In this document: piece after piece, positions 29,407 to 38,898 of the stretch
Layout: each line of letters starts with the position of its first letter
How positions within the stretch are numbered: the first letter of the stretch is position 1
Source: Leifsonia sp. fls2-241-R2A-40a
GTDB taxonomy: Bacteria; Actinomycetota; Actinomycetes; Actinomycetales; Microbacteriaceae
Assembly: GCF_030209575.1 (NCBI RefSeq)
Contig: NZ_JARVRS010000001.1
Coordinates: 3,472,001-3,536,000, forward strand
Length of the DNA stretch: 64,000 bases
Reading direction: 5' to 3'
The notes under the pieces: model-generated
Seen by the model: only the letters and a program-made list of their open reading frames with translations
Database searches by the model: none
What the model was told of the DNA's origin: nothing
Program-made: the position numbers and the translations under genes

Positions 29407-30237
29407 TTACGCGCCGACCTTGAACCGGGCGAAGCCGGAGACGGTGAGTCCCGCGTCCTTCAGAACCTGGCTGATGGTCTGCTTGTTGTCGCGGGCGTAC
29501 TCCTGCTCGAGCAGGGCGACCTGCTTGAAGTAGGCGCCGAGGCGGCCCTCGATGATCTTCGGGAGCGCGGCCTCGGGCTTGCCCTCGTTGCGCGAGATCT
29601 CCTCGACGATGCGACGCTCGTTCTCGACCTCGCTGGCCGGGACGTCCTCACGGGTGAGGTAGGTCGGGTTCGCGAACGAGATGTGCTGCGCGATGCTGCG
29701 GGCGGTCTCCGCGTCGTCGCCGGCGTAGCCGAGGACGACACCGACCTGCGGGGGCAGGTCCTTGGAGGTCTTGTGCAGGTAGATCGCGAACCTTGCGCCC
29801 TCGACAGTTGCGATGCGGCGGAGTTCCACCTTCTCGCCGAGGATGGCGGCCTCGTCACCGATGAGCTCGGCGACGGTCTGGCTGCCGGCGGGGGCCGCGA
29901 GGGCCTCCTCGACGGTGGTGGCGCCGGCGGCCGCGGCCGCGTCGAGCACCTTCTCGGAGAGGGCGATGAACTTGTCGCCCTTGGCCACGAAGTCGGTCTC
30001 GCAGGCGAGCTCGATCATGGTGGCCGTGCCGTTGTCGTTGTCCTTGGCGGCGACGAGGCCCTCGCTGGTGGAGCGGTCGGCACGCTTCGCGTTGCCCTTC
30101 GCACCCTTCAGGCGCAGGATCTCGGTGGCCTTCTCGATGTCGCCACCGGCCTCCTCGAGCGCCTTCTTGGTGTCGACCATGCCGGTGCCGAGCTGCTCGC
30201 GGAGCGCCTTGATGTCGGCGATGCTGATGTTTGTCAT
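29407..30237 (-). CDS. tsf: Elongation factor Ts
   Basis: Nucleotide exchange factor for EF-Tu. The 276-residue protein opens with the UBA-like segment (LREQLGTGMVDTKKALEEAGGD, in two parts LREQLGTGMVD and KKALEEAGGD) and contains ACETDFVAKGDKF, the TDFVA motif that contacts EF-Tu. It lies 45 bases after rpsB and is followed by a strong terminator. Confidence 0.98.
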   Translation of the reverse strand: MTNISIADIKALREQLGTGMVDTKKALEEAGGDIEKATEILRLKGAKGNAKRADRSTSEGLVAAKDNDNGTATMIELACETDFVAKGDKFIALSEKVLDAAAAAGATTVEEALAAPAGSQTVAELIGDEAAILGEKVELRRIATVEGARFAIYLHKTSKDLPPQVGVVLGYAGDDAETARSIAQHISFANPTYLTREDVPASEVENERRIVEEISRNEGKPEAALPKIIEGRLGAYFKQVALLEQEYARDNKQTISQVLKDAGLTVSGFARFKVGA

Positions 30238-30282
30238 GTTCTGACTGGAACCTTCTTTACTCGAAGACTTCTGGAAGGACGA

Positions 30283-31227
30283 TTACTTGGACTCGGTGTC
30301 CGTGGTCGCCTCGGTGGCCGCGGCGTCCGCCTCGACCTCGGCGACGACGTCCGCAGCCTCAGCGTCGGCCTCGCCCTCGGCGATGACCTCGGCGGAGTCG
30401 GCCTTGGCCTCGGCCAGGTCGGCGTCAGCGGCCTTGGTGGTCTCAGCGCTCGACTGGACCTCCTCGGTCGACTGCTGCAGGAGCTCCTGCTCCCACTCGG
30501 CGAGCGGCTCGGCCGGCTCGGCGCCCTCTTCGGGCTTCTGGTGACGCTGGATGAGGCCCTCGGCCGCCGCGTCGGCGACGATGCGCGTGAGCAGCGTGAC
30601 GGAGCGGATCGCGTCGTCGTTACCCGGGATGGGGTACTGGACCTCGTCCGGGTCGCAGTTCGTGTCGAGGATGCCGATGACCGGGATGCCCAGCTTCTTG
30701 GCCTCGTCGATCGCGAGGTGCTCCTTCTTGGTGTCGACCACCCAGAGCGCGCTCGGGGTCTTGCCGAGGTTGCGGATGCCGCCCAGCGACTTGTGGAGCT
30801 TGTCCAGCTCGCGCTTCTTGATGAGCAGCTCCTTCTTGGTGAAGCCGCTCGTGGTGCCCTCGAAGTCGAGCTCCTCGAGCTCCTTCATGCGCGCGAGGCG
30901 CTTGGACACGGTCTGGAAGTTGGTCAGCAGACCACCCAGCCAGCGCTGGTTGACGTAGGGCTGGCCGACGCGGGTCGCCTGCTCGGCGATCGCCTGCTGG
31001 GCCTGCTTCTTGGTGCCGACGAAGAGGATAGTGCCGCCGTGGGCGACGGTCTCGCGGACGAAGTCGTACGTCTTGTCGATGTACGCGAGCGACTGCTGAA
31101 GGTCGATGATGTAGCTGCCCGAGCGCTCGGTGAGGATGAAGCGCTTCATCTTCGGGTTCCAGCGGCGGGTCTGGTGTCCGAAGTGGACGCCGCTGTCGAG
31201 CAGCTGGCGCATGGTGACGACGGCCAT
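30283..31227 (-). CDS. rpsB: Ribosomal protein uS2
   Basis: Small-subunit protein S2, 314 residues. The conserved body ([20 protein letters not shown] at the start, [37 protein letters not shown]) ends near 230. It is followed by an unusually long acidic Ala/Glu tail of about 80 residues, common in actinobacteria. The ATG at 31227 has AAAGGAG 8 bases upstream; the frame stays open further upstream but without conservation. Its 5' leader of about 200 bases contains hairpins that may mediate feedback control. Confidence 0.98.
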   Translation of the reverse strand: MAVVTMRQLLDSGVHFGHQTRRWNPKMKRFILTERSGSYIIDLQQSLAYIDKTYDFVRETVAHGGTILFVGTKKQAQQAIAEQATRVGQPYVNQRWLGGLLTNFQTVSKRLARMKELEELDFEGTTSGFTKKELLIKKRELDKLHKSLGGIRNLGKTPSALWVVDTKKEHLAIDEAKKLGIPVIGILDTNCDPDEVQYPIPGNDDAIRSVTLLTRIVADAAAEGLIQRHQKPEEGAEPAEPLAEWEQELLQQSTEEVQSSAETTKAADADLAEAKADSAEVIAEGEADAEAADVVAEVEADAAATEATTDTESK

Positions 31228-31258
31228 TGCCGTTCTCCTTTGGGTTGCGGTTGTCTGC

Positions 31259-31275
31259 GACGGCCGGCGGCCGTC
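31259..31275 (-). promoter_or_regulatory. Hairpin in the rpsB leader
   Basis: GACGGCC and GGCCGTC with a 3-base loop, 31 bases upstream of the rpsB start. A second hairpin (ACTCCG/CGGAGT, about 31402-31418) lies nearer the likely promoter. S2 leaders are autoregulated in other bacteria; here that is inferred. Confidence 0.4.
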
Positions 31276-31429
31276 ACTCCTGGTGCCCCGCGCGCATCCG
31301 CATCCTTCTGCCCGCACGGCTGAGCCGCTCGGAGGAAGGAGACCGGTGGATGTGCGCCCCGACCCCGCGGATCTCACCGCAGGACGTTCGGGCACGCGTA
31401 GTCACTCCGACAAGCGGAGTGCTTCAGAC

Positions 31430-31435
31430 ATCCTA
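31430..31435 (-). promoter_or_regulatory. Possible -10 box (TAGGAT) of rpsB
   Basis: TAGGAT on the minus strand about 200 bases before rpsB, just behind the sugar-porter stop codon. No convincing -35 was found. Confidence 0.35.
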
Positions 31436-31448
31436 GCAGGAAAGGGCG

Positions 31449-32951
31449 TCAGGCCGAGTCGCCGCTGGAGCGCACCTGCGGCCCGCGTCCGCGCCCTCCC
31501 GCGTTGGCGAACAACGTCTCCGCCTGCTCCAGCGCCATGCCGTTGGTCTCCGGGATCTTGAAGTACACGAAGAAGAACGACAGCGCCGCGAACACCGCGT
31601 ACATACCGTACGTGAACGGCAGGGAGAATGCCGCCAAAGCCGGGAACGAGACGGTCACGAGGAAGTTCGCGATCCACTGAGCCGCAGCCGCCACACCGAG
31701 CGCCTTGCCGCGGATGCGGCTCGGGAAGATCTCGCCGAGCAGCACCCACACCAGCGGACCCCACGAGGCACCGAAGCAGATGACGAAGATGTTCGCCGCG
31801 ATCAGGGCGATCGGTCCCCACGGCGCGGGAAGGCTCACGGCACCGTTCTTCGTCACGGCGAACGCGAACGAGAGCGCCATGACGCCGAGCGACAGCGCCA
31901 TCCCCACCGAGCCGGTGAGGAGGATCGGGCGGCGGCCCACCCGGTCCACGAGCAGGATGGCGACGATCGTCACGACGACGTTGGTCACCGACGTGATCAC
32001 GGTGATGAGGAGGGAGTTCTGCTCCGTGAACCCGACGGCCTTCCACAGGGTCGTCGAGTAGTAGAAGATCACGTTGATGCCGACGAACTGCTGGAACACG
32101 GACAGGATGATGCCGATCCAGACGATCGGTTTGAGGCCGAGGCGGTTGCCGGTGAGCTTCGCCTTCGCCCCCTCCTGGTCCTCCTTGATGGCGTTCTCGA
32201 TGTCGCCGATCTGACGGTCGATGTCGTGCTCCGGGACCAGCGTCTGGAAGATGCTGCGCGCCTCGTCGCGGCGGCCGTTCGCCAGGAGGAACCGCGGCGA
32301 CTCCGGCAGGGTCAGGGCGAGGATGCCGTAGACGACGGACGGGATCACGCCGACGAGGAACATCCACCGCCAGGCCTCCAGCCCGAACCAGAGCTGCTGG
32401 GTGGCGGACCCGGCGATGCCTGCGAGCAGCGCGTCGGAGAGCAGGGCGACGAAGATACCGATGGTGATGGCGAGCTGCTGCAGCGAGGCCAGGCGGCCGC
32501 GGGATTGGCGCGGCGAGATCTCGGCGATGTACGCCGGCGCGACGACTGACGCGATACCGATGCCGAGGCCGCCGACGATGCGCCAGAAGCCCAGGTCCCA
32601 GGCGGAGAACGCGAGGCCGGCGCCGATGGAGCTGGCGAGGAACAGGATCGCACCGATCAGCATGACCCGCAGGCGCCCCCAGCGGTCGGCGAGGCGTCCG
32701 GCGACGAACGCACCGACGGCGCAGCCGAGCAGCGCGACGGCGACGATGAACCCGGTGACGACGGCGTTGAGCGCGAAGTTGTGCTGGATAGAGTCGACGG
32801 CGCCGTTGATGACGGACGAGTCGAAACCGAACAGGAAGCCGCCGACGGCCGCGGCGATCGCCAGTCCCGTGACCCTTCGACGCATCTTCGCCGTGGGCTG
32901 CGGTGCGTTGTCGTCGCTCGTCGCGGCTGAGGTCCTGCTCTCTTCAGACAT
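31449..32951 (-). CDS. Sugar porter (MFS, SP family)
   Basis: A 500-residue, 12-helix sugar:proton symporter. Family signatures are GFLFGFDSSVINGA in helix 1, GRLADRWGRLR (loop 2-3), PAYIAEISPRQSRG, PESPRFLL after helix 6, QQFVGINVIFYYS in helix 7 and DRVGRRP (loop 8-9). The substrate is a hexose, pentose or polyol and cannot be narrowed. The ATG at 32951 has GAGGGA 6 bases upstream. It sits between the M23 peptidase and rpsB, which are often adjacent in related genomes, so it may be an insertion. Confidence 0.94.
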   Translation of the reverse strand: MSEESRTSAATSDDNAPQPTAKMRRRVTGLAIAAAVGGFLFGFDSSVINGAVDSIQHNFALNAVVTGFIVAVALLGCAVGAFVAGRLADRWGRLRVMLIGAILFLASSIGAGLAFSAWDLGFWRIVGGLGIGIASVVAPAYIAEISPRQSRGRLASLQQLAITIGIFVALLSDALLAGIAGSATQQLWFGLEAWRWMFLVGVIPSVVYGILALTLPESPRFLLANGRRDEARSIFQTLVPEHDIDRQIGDIENAIKEDQEGAKAKLTGNRLGLKPIVWIGIILSVFQQFVGINVIFYYSTTLWKAVGFTEQNSLLITVITSVTNVVVTIVAILLVDRVGRRPILLTGSVGMALSLGVMALSFAFAVTKNGAVSLPAPWGPIALIAANIFVICFGASWGPLVWVLLGEIFPSRIRGKALGVAAAAQWIANFLVTVSFPALAAFSLPFTYGMYAVFAALSFFFVYFKIPETNGMALEQAETLFANAGGRGRGPQVRSSGDSA

Positions 32952-33181
32952 GTCATCCCTCTTCGGTTGTGCGCCCCGCTTTCGCGTACCCGGGGAGGGT
33001 GCCGCGCGGGCGAACCACACGCTACGCCCGGATCACGCCGGGGAGAACCACCGGTATAGGTCCTGCTCACAGGAGGCCGGATGTGCGCGTTATGCACCGG
33101 TTCGCGGGCTGGGGCGGTGCGGTTGGCGAGCGGACGCAGAGTGGATGAGTGGTGGACGGATCGGCGAGGGAAGGGGTCGGG

Positions 33182-33757
33182 ATGTTGTGTTTGGCGTGGG
33201 GACCATCGCGGGTGGTCGCTTGGGCGCTGGTCGTCGCATGCGTTGCGGGGTGGGTCGTGGTGCCGGAGGCCATCCCCGCGCCAGCAGCCGCAGTCGTCGG
33301 GTTGGTGCCAGGATCGACGGCGAACGCGGCGGCATCGCGGGCCGAAGGGACGTGGGAGTGGCCGCTCGCCGAGCACCGGCTGACGGCCGCCTACGCGGCC
33401 CCTGCGACGCGGTACGCCGCCGGACACCGGGGGATCGACCTCGCGGCTGTTGCCGGCTCGATGGTCGGGGCTCCTGCCGCCGGGGTGGTGCGGTTCTCGG
33501 CGGTGGTGGTCGACCGGCCGGTGCTGACCCTCGACCACGGCGACGGCGTGCTGTCGAGTTACGAGCCGGTGCGGTCGGACCTGCCGGTGGGCGCCGTGGT
33601 GGCGCGCGGAGCGGTCGTGGGCACGGTGGCATCCGGTGGTCACTGCGATGGATCGTGCATCCACGTCGGAGTCCGCGTGAACGGCGAGTACGTGTCGCCC
33701 ATGCGGTTCTTCGGCCGCGTCCCTCCGGCGGTGCTGCTGCCGTTGGGTGCTGGGTGA
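33182..33757 (+). CDS. M23-family peptidase-like secreted protein
   Basis: A 191-residue exported protein. A signal helix spans about 10-28; the LytM fold begins at WEWPLAEHRLTAAY. Zinc ligands His82 and Asp86 are present in GHRGIDL. The usual HxH near the end reads CIHVGVR, leaving only His161, with Cys154 and Cys159 close by. The first histidine of that pair is therefore replaced, a variation I recall in actinobacterial homologues encoded beside rpsB. The ATG at 33182 has GGAAGGGG 4 bases upstream; GTG 33149 is an alternative. Confidence 0.82.
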   Translation: MLCLAWGPSRVVAWALVVACVAGWVVVPEAIPAPAAAVVGLVPGSTANAAASRAEGTWEWPLAEHRLTAAYAAPATRYAAGHRGIDLAAVAGSMVGAPAAGVVRFSAVVVDRPVLTLDHGDGVLSSYEPVRSDLPVGAVVARGAVVGTVASGGHCDGSCIHVGVRVNGEYVSPMRFFGRVPPAVLLPLGAG

Positions 33758-33799
33758 GTTGAGCGCCCGGGGTGCTGGTTCCCCATACTCGCGACGCCG

Positions 33800-34813
33800 T
33801 CAGGCGCGGGGGTGCGCGATCCGGTACGCCTCCTTGAGCCGTTCGGTGGAGACGTGAGTGTAGATCTGGGTCGTGCCGAGGCTCGCGTGGCCGAGGAGTT
33901 CCTGCACCGCGCGAAGGTCCGCACCCCCGTCGAGGAGGTGGGTCGCTGCCGTGTGCCGGAGGGCGTGCGGGCCCGACGGACCGCCGCCCGGGACGTCCGC
34001 CAGGAGCCCCGCGACCAGTTCGTAGACCGCACGGGTGCCCAGTCGTGCGCCACGCGACCCGAGGAACAGCGCAGGTCCGGATGCCGCGGCGACCAATCGC
34101 GGCCTCCCCATGCGGAGCCATGCGCGGAGCGCGTGCAGAGCCGGCACGCCGAAGGGGACCACGCGTTCTTTGGAGCCCTTGCCGACGACCCGCACGGTCA
34201 GCCGGTCGAGCTCCACATCGTCCACGTCGAGCCCGGTCAGCTCTGACACGCGGATCCCCGCCGCGTACAGCAGCTCGATCACGGCGACGTCCCGGACGGC
34301 GCCCGGATCGCCCTCCTCAGCGCGTGCGGCCAGCCCGGCCAGGATGCCGTCGATCTGCTCTCGGGTGATCACCCTCGGCAGCGTCTTGTCGGCTTTCGGC
34401 GCCCGCAACCGCGCCGCGGCGTCGACGGCATCCGCGGCCCCCGTATCGCCGCTGCTGTCTCTCGTCCGTGTCAGCCAGGCGCTGAACCCGCGGGCGGACG
34501 CGGACCGGCGCGCCAGGGTGGACTTCGCGAGTCCTCGCTGGGACCCCTCCCACAGCCAGTCACGGTACAGGTCCAGCGTCAGCTCGGAGGCCGACCCGAC
34601 CCCGCGCTCCCCCGCGAACGCGGCGAGCGCCGAGAGGTCGGCCCGGTACGCGCGCACCGTCTGCGGCGAGTACCCGCGCTCCACCGTCAGGTGGAGCGCG
34701 TACTGCTCGATGGCCGCTGGAAGGTTCACCCCCTCAGCTTCGCCCCCGAGACCGGCCGCTCCCGGCAGCGACGCGCGATCCGGGTCGCCCACGATCGCGG
34801 CGACCCTTGCCAT
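33800..34813 (-). CDS. xerC: Tyrosine recombinase XerC
   Basis: Resolves chromosome dimers at dif with XerD. Core-binding domain 30-130; catalytic domain 145-330 with Arg188 (AGIRVSEL), Lys212 (GKGSKER), His283 and Arg286 ([12 protein letters not shown]), His309 (LGHASLG) and nucleophile Tyr318 (TQIYTHV). It follows dprA in the same direction, so it is a housekeeping recombinase and not a phage integrase. The start is uncertain: ATG 34813 gives 337 residues, but conservation begins near residue 33 and in-frame GTG codons exist; no ribosome-binding site is evident. Confidence 0.95.
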   Translation of the reverse strand: MARVAAIVGDPDRASLPGAAGLGGEAEGVNLPAAIEQYALHLTVERGYSPQTVRAYRADLSALAAFAGERGVGSASELTLDLYRDWLWEGSQRGLAKSTLARRSASARGFSAWLTRTRDSSGDTGAADAVDAAARLRAPKADKTLPRVITREQIDGILAGLAARAEEGDPGAVRDVAVIELLYAAGIRVSELTGLDVDDVELDRLTVRVVGKGSKERVVPFGVPALHALRAWLRMGRPRLVAAASGPALFLGSRGARLGTRAVYELVAGLLADVPGGGPSGPHALRHTAATHLLDGGADLRAVQELLGHASLGTTQIYTHVSTERLKEAYRIAHPRA

Positions 34814-34866
34814 GCACGGACCACGGGATGAGCGGCCCCCACCTCATCCGCGGGCTCGCCCTCCGA

Positions 34867-36264
34867 TCATCGGCGCGTGCTCTCGGTGCGCGTCCAGCCG
34901 CCAGCACGCTCCCGCGCTCGTCCTGCCAGATCGAGTCGCCCGAGGATCGCGGCCACCGTGGTGAACGGCAACGCCGCTCGCACCGCGATCTCGTCGGCGC
35001 TCGAGCCACCGGAGGCGGACATCGCCGAGAGGATCCTGCGCTCGACGTCCGGGCCCGGGCCCGTTGCGGCCTTCTCATCGCCGTGCGAGACGGTTACGGC
35101 CGACGTTACGGGCTCTGTACTGTCCGCCCCTCTGACGCGTGGGCCGGTCCCGTACGGGTCCGCGAGCTCAGCCATCTCCTCCGTCGTCGTCACGCAGACG
35201 GCGTCGTACTCGCGGATCAGACGGTGACACCCCGCAGACGCAGGTGAGAGCACGCTGCCGGGCACAGCGCCCAGCGGACGCCCGAGCTGGGACGCGTGAC
35301 CGGCGGTGTTCAGGGACCCGGACCGCCGGCCGGCTTCGACCACCACCGTGGCGGACGCGGCTGCGGCGATGAGCCTGTTCCGCATCAGGAACCGCCAGCG
35401 CGTGGGCGCGTTGCCCGGCGGGAGTTCCGCGGCCAGCACGCCTTCGGCCGCGATGCGACGGAGCAGCTCGTTATTTCCCGCTGGGTAGAGACGATCCACC
35501 CCTCCCGCGAGGAAAGCCACCGTGAGACCGCCGCTCACGAGCGCAGCCCGGTGCGCGGCGGCGTCGATCCCGTAGGCACCTCCGGACACGACGGCGAAAC
35601 CGCGGTCGGCAAGACCCGCTGCACTCTCCATCGCGACATGTTCCCCGTACTCCGTCGACGCACGCGCGCCCACCAGGGCGATCGACCGTTCGAGCCTCAG
35701 CAGCCCATCCGCGTCGCCGCGCACCCACAACGCGATCGGCGACCCGTTCTCGAGCGACGCCAGGCCGTCAGGCCATGCCTCGCTCTCCGGGGTGAGCAGT
35801 CGGGCACCCAGCGTTGCGGCCCGCTCCAGCGCCCGGGACGCCTCGGCGAGCGACAGCCGAGGCCGCCACCGAGCCAGGCATTCTGTGAGACGCCGCTCCG
35901 ACGGCACGCCCTCCGCCTGCACCTCGGCCGACGGCGGGTGCTCGGAAGCCAGATCGGTCACAGGCCCACCCAACACACCGGCGGCGGATCCGCCAGGCCC
36001 GCTGGCGGACGAGGCGGCCGCCTCCCGGATACGTCGGACCTCCCATCCGTCGACGATCGCGCCCAGCAGACAGGTCGGGCCCAGGAGGTCGAGCAGCCGT
36101 CCCGCATCCAGGTCCCCCGGTTCGATCGCCGTACTCAAGGCCGCGCGGGCGAAGCGGTCCGCGATTGCCGCCGGATCCACTGCCCCTTCGCCCGGCGTCA
36201 CAGGAGTCAGCAGGCGCATGATCTCGTGTTGCGGGATCCCCGGAACGCTCCCCTGGCCGGTCAT
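34867..36264 (-). CDS. dprA: DNA processing protein DprA
   Basis: Binds incoming single-stranded DNA and loads RecA; widespread even in bacteria not known to be transformable. The 465-residue protein has an N-terminal helical segment (1-170), the Rossmann DprA core with ALVGARASTEYGEHVA, VVSGGAYGIDAAAH, FLAGGVDRLYPAGN and RNRLIAAAASATVVVEA, and a C-terminal winged-helix segment after 400. The ATG at 36264 overlaps the comM stop by 4 bases, so the genes are translationally coupled. Confidence 0.96.
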   Translation of the reverse strand: MTGQGSVPGIPQHEIMRLLTPVTPGEGAVDPAAIADRFARAALSTAIEPGDLDAGRLLDLLGPTCLLGAIVDGWEVRRIREAAASSASGPGGSAAGVLGGPVTDLASEHPPSAEVQAEGVPSERRLTECLARWRPRLSLAEASRALERAATLGARLLTPESEAWPDGLASLENGSPIALWVRGDADGLLRLERSIALVGARASTEYGEHVAMESAAGLADRGFAVVSGGAYGIDAAAHRAALVSGGLTVAFLAGGVDRLYPAGNNELLRRIAAEGVLAAELPPGNAPTRWRFLMRNRLIAAAASATVVVEAGRRSGSLNTAGHASQLGRPLGAVPGSVLSPASAGCHRLIREYDAVCVTTTEEMAELADPYGTGPRVRGADSTEPVTSAVTVSHGDEKAATGPGPDVERRILSAMSASGGSSADEIAVRAALPFTTVAAILGRLDLAGRARERAGGWTRTESTRR

Positions 36265-37808
36265 GCGGCGATCCCCCGTCGGAGGAAGAGCGCGCGGCCC
36301 ACGTGATCGACATCCGGTGAGGACGCGTCGTCGAGATCGGCGAGCGTCCAAGCCAGCCGCAACGTGCGGTCGTAGCCCCTCATGGTGATGGCGCCGCGCT
36401 CGAGGGCACGGTCGAGCGGCGAGATCGCGGTCGGCCCGAGCCGCCGCTCCCCCGCACGCAGCCAGCTGCCCGCCGCGTCCGCGTTGCGCATCCAGCCCGT
36501 CCCGGCGAGCCGTTCCGCCGCGCGCGCTCGTGCGGCTTCCACCCGAGCGCGGAGCTCCTGACTGGTCCGGCCTACGGGACGCGGCTCGGCCGCGGAACGC
36601 AACGCCGCCAGCCCGAGTCTCCGCACCGTCAACCGGATGTCAACCCGGTCGAGCAGCGGCCCGGACATGCGGGTGAGGTAACGCCGTCGCGCCATCGGCG
36701 AGCACGTGCATTCCGCATCCGCCGAACCGTAGTGACCGCACGGACAGGGGTTCGACGCGAGCACGAGCTGGAACCGTGCGGGGAACGTCGCAGCTCCGCT
36801 CGCCCGGTGGATGGTGATGCTCCCGTTCTCCAGCGGTTGTCTCAGGGCGTCGAGAACCGACGGTGGGAACTCCGCGGCTTCGTCGAGGAACAGCACCCCG
36901 TGGGTCGCGCGGACGATCGCCCCCGGCGTGATGCGCCCGCTGCCGCCGCCCACGAGGGAGACGGCGGATGCGGTGTGATGCGGAGCCTCGAACGGCGGCC
37001 GTCGAACCAGCTCGGCGCCGACCCCCAGTCCGACCAGGGAGCGGATGCACGTCGCCTCCAACGCGTCGCCTCCGGCCAGGTCGGGCAGCAGCGTCGGGAG
37101 CCGACGCGCGAGCATCGTCTTTCCTGCTCCGGGCGGTCCGACCATCGCCAGGTGATGACCGCCCGCCGCCGCCGCGACCAGTGCCTCTACGGCTTCATCG
37201 TTGCCCGTCACCTCGGCCATGTCCGGCTCGGGCTGGACGCGGCGCTCCGCGGCAGGAGGCAGCACCGGCTCCTCGTCGCCCTCCGGAGCGTCGAGCTCGG
37301 CGCCGTGGAAGATCGCGGCTGCTCGGAGCCCGGTCACCGCGACGACGTCGATCCCGTCGACGAGCCGGGCCTCATCGGCGTTCCCCGCGGGAACGAGGAC
37401 CCGAGGGAAGCCCGCCTCCCGCGCGGCCAGCACCGCGGGCAGCACCCCGGGCACCGGCCGCAGGCGACCGTCGAGCCCGAGTTCGCCCAGGTGCACAGCA
37501 CGCGCGGCCGACTCCGCCGGCACCGCCCCCGCCGCCGACAGCGCCGCGACAGCGATCGCGAGATCGAAGCCGGAGCCCTGCTTGGGCAGGGCCGCCGGCG
37601 AGAGGTTGATGGTCAGCTTCTTCTGCGTCAGCGGACAGCCCGCGTTCACGGCGGCCGCGCCGACGCGCTTCCGGGACTCTCCGAGCGCGGTGTCCGGCAG
37701 GCCGATCAGCACGAAGGCAGGCAAACCTGCCGAGATGTCGGCCTCTACCTCGACGACGTGACCCCGCACGCCGTCGAGAGCGATGGCGAAGGTACGAGAG
37801 AGCGACAT
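36261..37808 (-). CDS. comM: YifB/ComM-family AAA+ ATPase
   Basis: Hexameric helicase-like ATPase that promotes branch migration during natural transformation in Vibrio. A Lon-like N-terminal fold (1-170) leads to Walker A GPPGAGKT (224-231), Walker B GVLFLDEAAEF near 305 and the cysteine cluster CPCGHYGSADAECTCS, followed by the C-terminal Mg-chelatase domain. 515 residues, normal length. yraN, comM and dprA overlap end to end, forming one operon with xerC behind. Confidence 0.96.
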   Translation of the reverse strand: MSLSRTFAIALDGVRGHVVEVEADISAGLPAFVLIGLPDTALGESRKRVGAAAVNAGCPLTQKKLTINLSPAALPKQGSGFDLAIAVAALSAAGAVPAESAARAVHLGELGLDGRLRPVPGVLPAVLAAREAGFPRVLVPAGNADEARLVDGIDVVAVTGLRAAAIFHGAELDAPEGDEEPVLPPAAERRVQPEPDMAEVTGNDEAVEALVAAAAGGHHLAMVGPPGAGKTMLARRLPTLLPDLAGGDALEATCIRSLVGLGVGAELVRRPPFEAPHHTASAVSLVGGGSGRITPGAIVRATHGVLFLDEAAEFPPSVLDALRQPLENGSITIHRASGAATFPARFQLVLASNPCPCGHYGSADAECTCSPMARRRYLTRMSGPLLDRVDIRLTVRRLGLAALRSAAEPRPVGRTSQELRARVEAARARAAERLAGTGWMRNADAAGSWLRAGERRLGPTAISPLDRALERGAITMRGYDRTLRLAWTLADLDDASSPDVDHVGRALFLRRGIAA

Positions 37809-38164
37809 CAGACGATCCCGGCCAGGTGCTCGACGTTAGGGCGCTCGCTCCACGCATTGGTCACCGCGACCGCGTCGATGCGCACCGACACCGCACCCGG
37901 TTCCCGCTCCCGGCACCACGCCGCGGCCAGGCGACGGAGCCTCGCGGCCTTTCGTGAGGTGATCGCCTCGAACGGATGCCCGAACGTCAAGGACGACCGC
38001 GTCTTCACCTCCGCGAACACCATCGTCGTGCCCTGTCGCAGGATCAGGTCGAGCTCCCCCGAAGGACACCTCCAATTGCGGTCGACCAGGGTGTACCCCT
38101 GCTCCTGCAACCACTCCGCCGCGACCTGCTCGCCGCGCCTGCCCAACTCGTCTTTCTCAGCCAT
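37808..38164 (-). CDS. YraN/UPF0102 nuclease-fold protein
   Basis: A 118-residue member of the UPF0102 family with a restriction-endonuclease-like core. LGRRGEQVAAEWL (7-19), NWRCPSGELDLI with catalytic-type Glu and Asp, and VFAEVKTRS (ExK) are present; its function is not established. The ATG at 38164 has GGAGG 8 bases upstream. The stop codon shares a base with the comM start, so it heads the yraN-comM-dprA operon. Confidence 0.93.
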   Translation of the reverse strand: MAEKDELGRRGEQVAAEWLQEQGYTLVDRNWRCPSGELDLILRQGTTMVFAEVKTRSSLTFGHPFEAITSRKAARLRRLAAAWCREREPGAVSVRIDAVAVTNAWSERPNVEHLAGIV

Positions 38165-38312
38165 GTTCTTGCCTCCGCGACCAGCCTTGCGGCCGGGCGC
38201 TCCCGCAGGAGCGCGGTCACCGGATCTGTGGAGAGCTGCCAAAAGCCGGCGGGTGTGAGCGAGAAGCTCCCGTGGCGGCTACCGTGGACAGGCCGACGAC
38301 GAAGGGAACCTC

Positions 38313-38858
38313 ATGGACTGGATCGGTCGACTCCTCCGCAGCCGCCGAGCCGGGGAGGAGTCGCTCGCCTGGCACCGATCGGGCCTGGACGCTGCTCCGG
38401 CGATCGGCGTGACGAGCCCGGATTTCCGTGACGACACCCCGATCCCGAAGCGCAACGCCGGTCGCCCCATCGGAGAGAACGTCTCCTCCGCCCTGCAGTG
38501 GTCGGGCGTCCCGCCGACCGCTCAGGAACTCGTCCTCATCGTCGAGGACGCCGATGTGCCGTTCTCCCGGCCGATCGTTCACGCCATCGCGCGACTCGCT
38601 CCGGATCTCACCGGACTCGCCGAGGGAGACCTCGAGGCCGGTGGTGCGCACGGCGAAGGGCGCGGTTCATTCGACCGGCCCGGCTATCACGGGCCGCGGC
38701 CCATCCCCGGTCACGGCCCGCACCACTATGTATTCCAGCTGTTCGCGCTGGACCGACCCATCCCGGGCGACTCCACCCTCCGACCGCGCACCATCATGGC
38801 GGCGATGTCCGGGCACGTCCTCGCACGCGGTCGGCTGACCGGAACGTACGAGCGCTGA
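38313..38858 (+). CDS. YbhB/YbcL-family PEBP protein
   Basis: A 181-residue cytoplasmic phosphatidylethanolamine-binding-protein homologue. SPDFRDDTPIPKRNA (35-49), ELVLIVEDADVPFSRPIVHA with the DxDxP-type anion pocket, and GPRPIPGHGPHHYVFQLFAL (GP..GHHYVF block) define the family. The bacterial members' function is poorly known. GAAGGG stands 6 bases before the ATG. It converges on the DUF2469 gene. Confidence 0.9.
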   Translation: MDWIGRLLRSRRAGEESLAWHRSGLDAAPAIGVTSPDFRDDTPIPKRNAGRPIGENVSSALQWSGVPPTAQELVLIVEDADVPFSRPIVHAIARLAPDLTGLAEGDLEAGGAHGEGRGSFDRPGYHGPRPIPGHGPHHYVFQLFALDRPIPGDSTLRPRTIMAAMSGHVLARGRLTGTYER

Positions 38859-38898
38859 CCCAGCGCGCAACGCGAAGCGCACCGAGGCGCTCACGCGC

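Noticed and set aside
31228-31395. Longer uS2 with about 56 extra N-terminal residues
   Set aside because: The frame is open but unconserved; the ATG at 31227 has a strong ribosome-binding site and the usual S2 N-terminus.
33800-34813. Phage or island integrase
   Set aside because: It sits in the yraN-comM-dprA-xerC housekeeping run, with no attachment repeats, tRNA or phage genes nearby.
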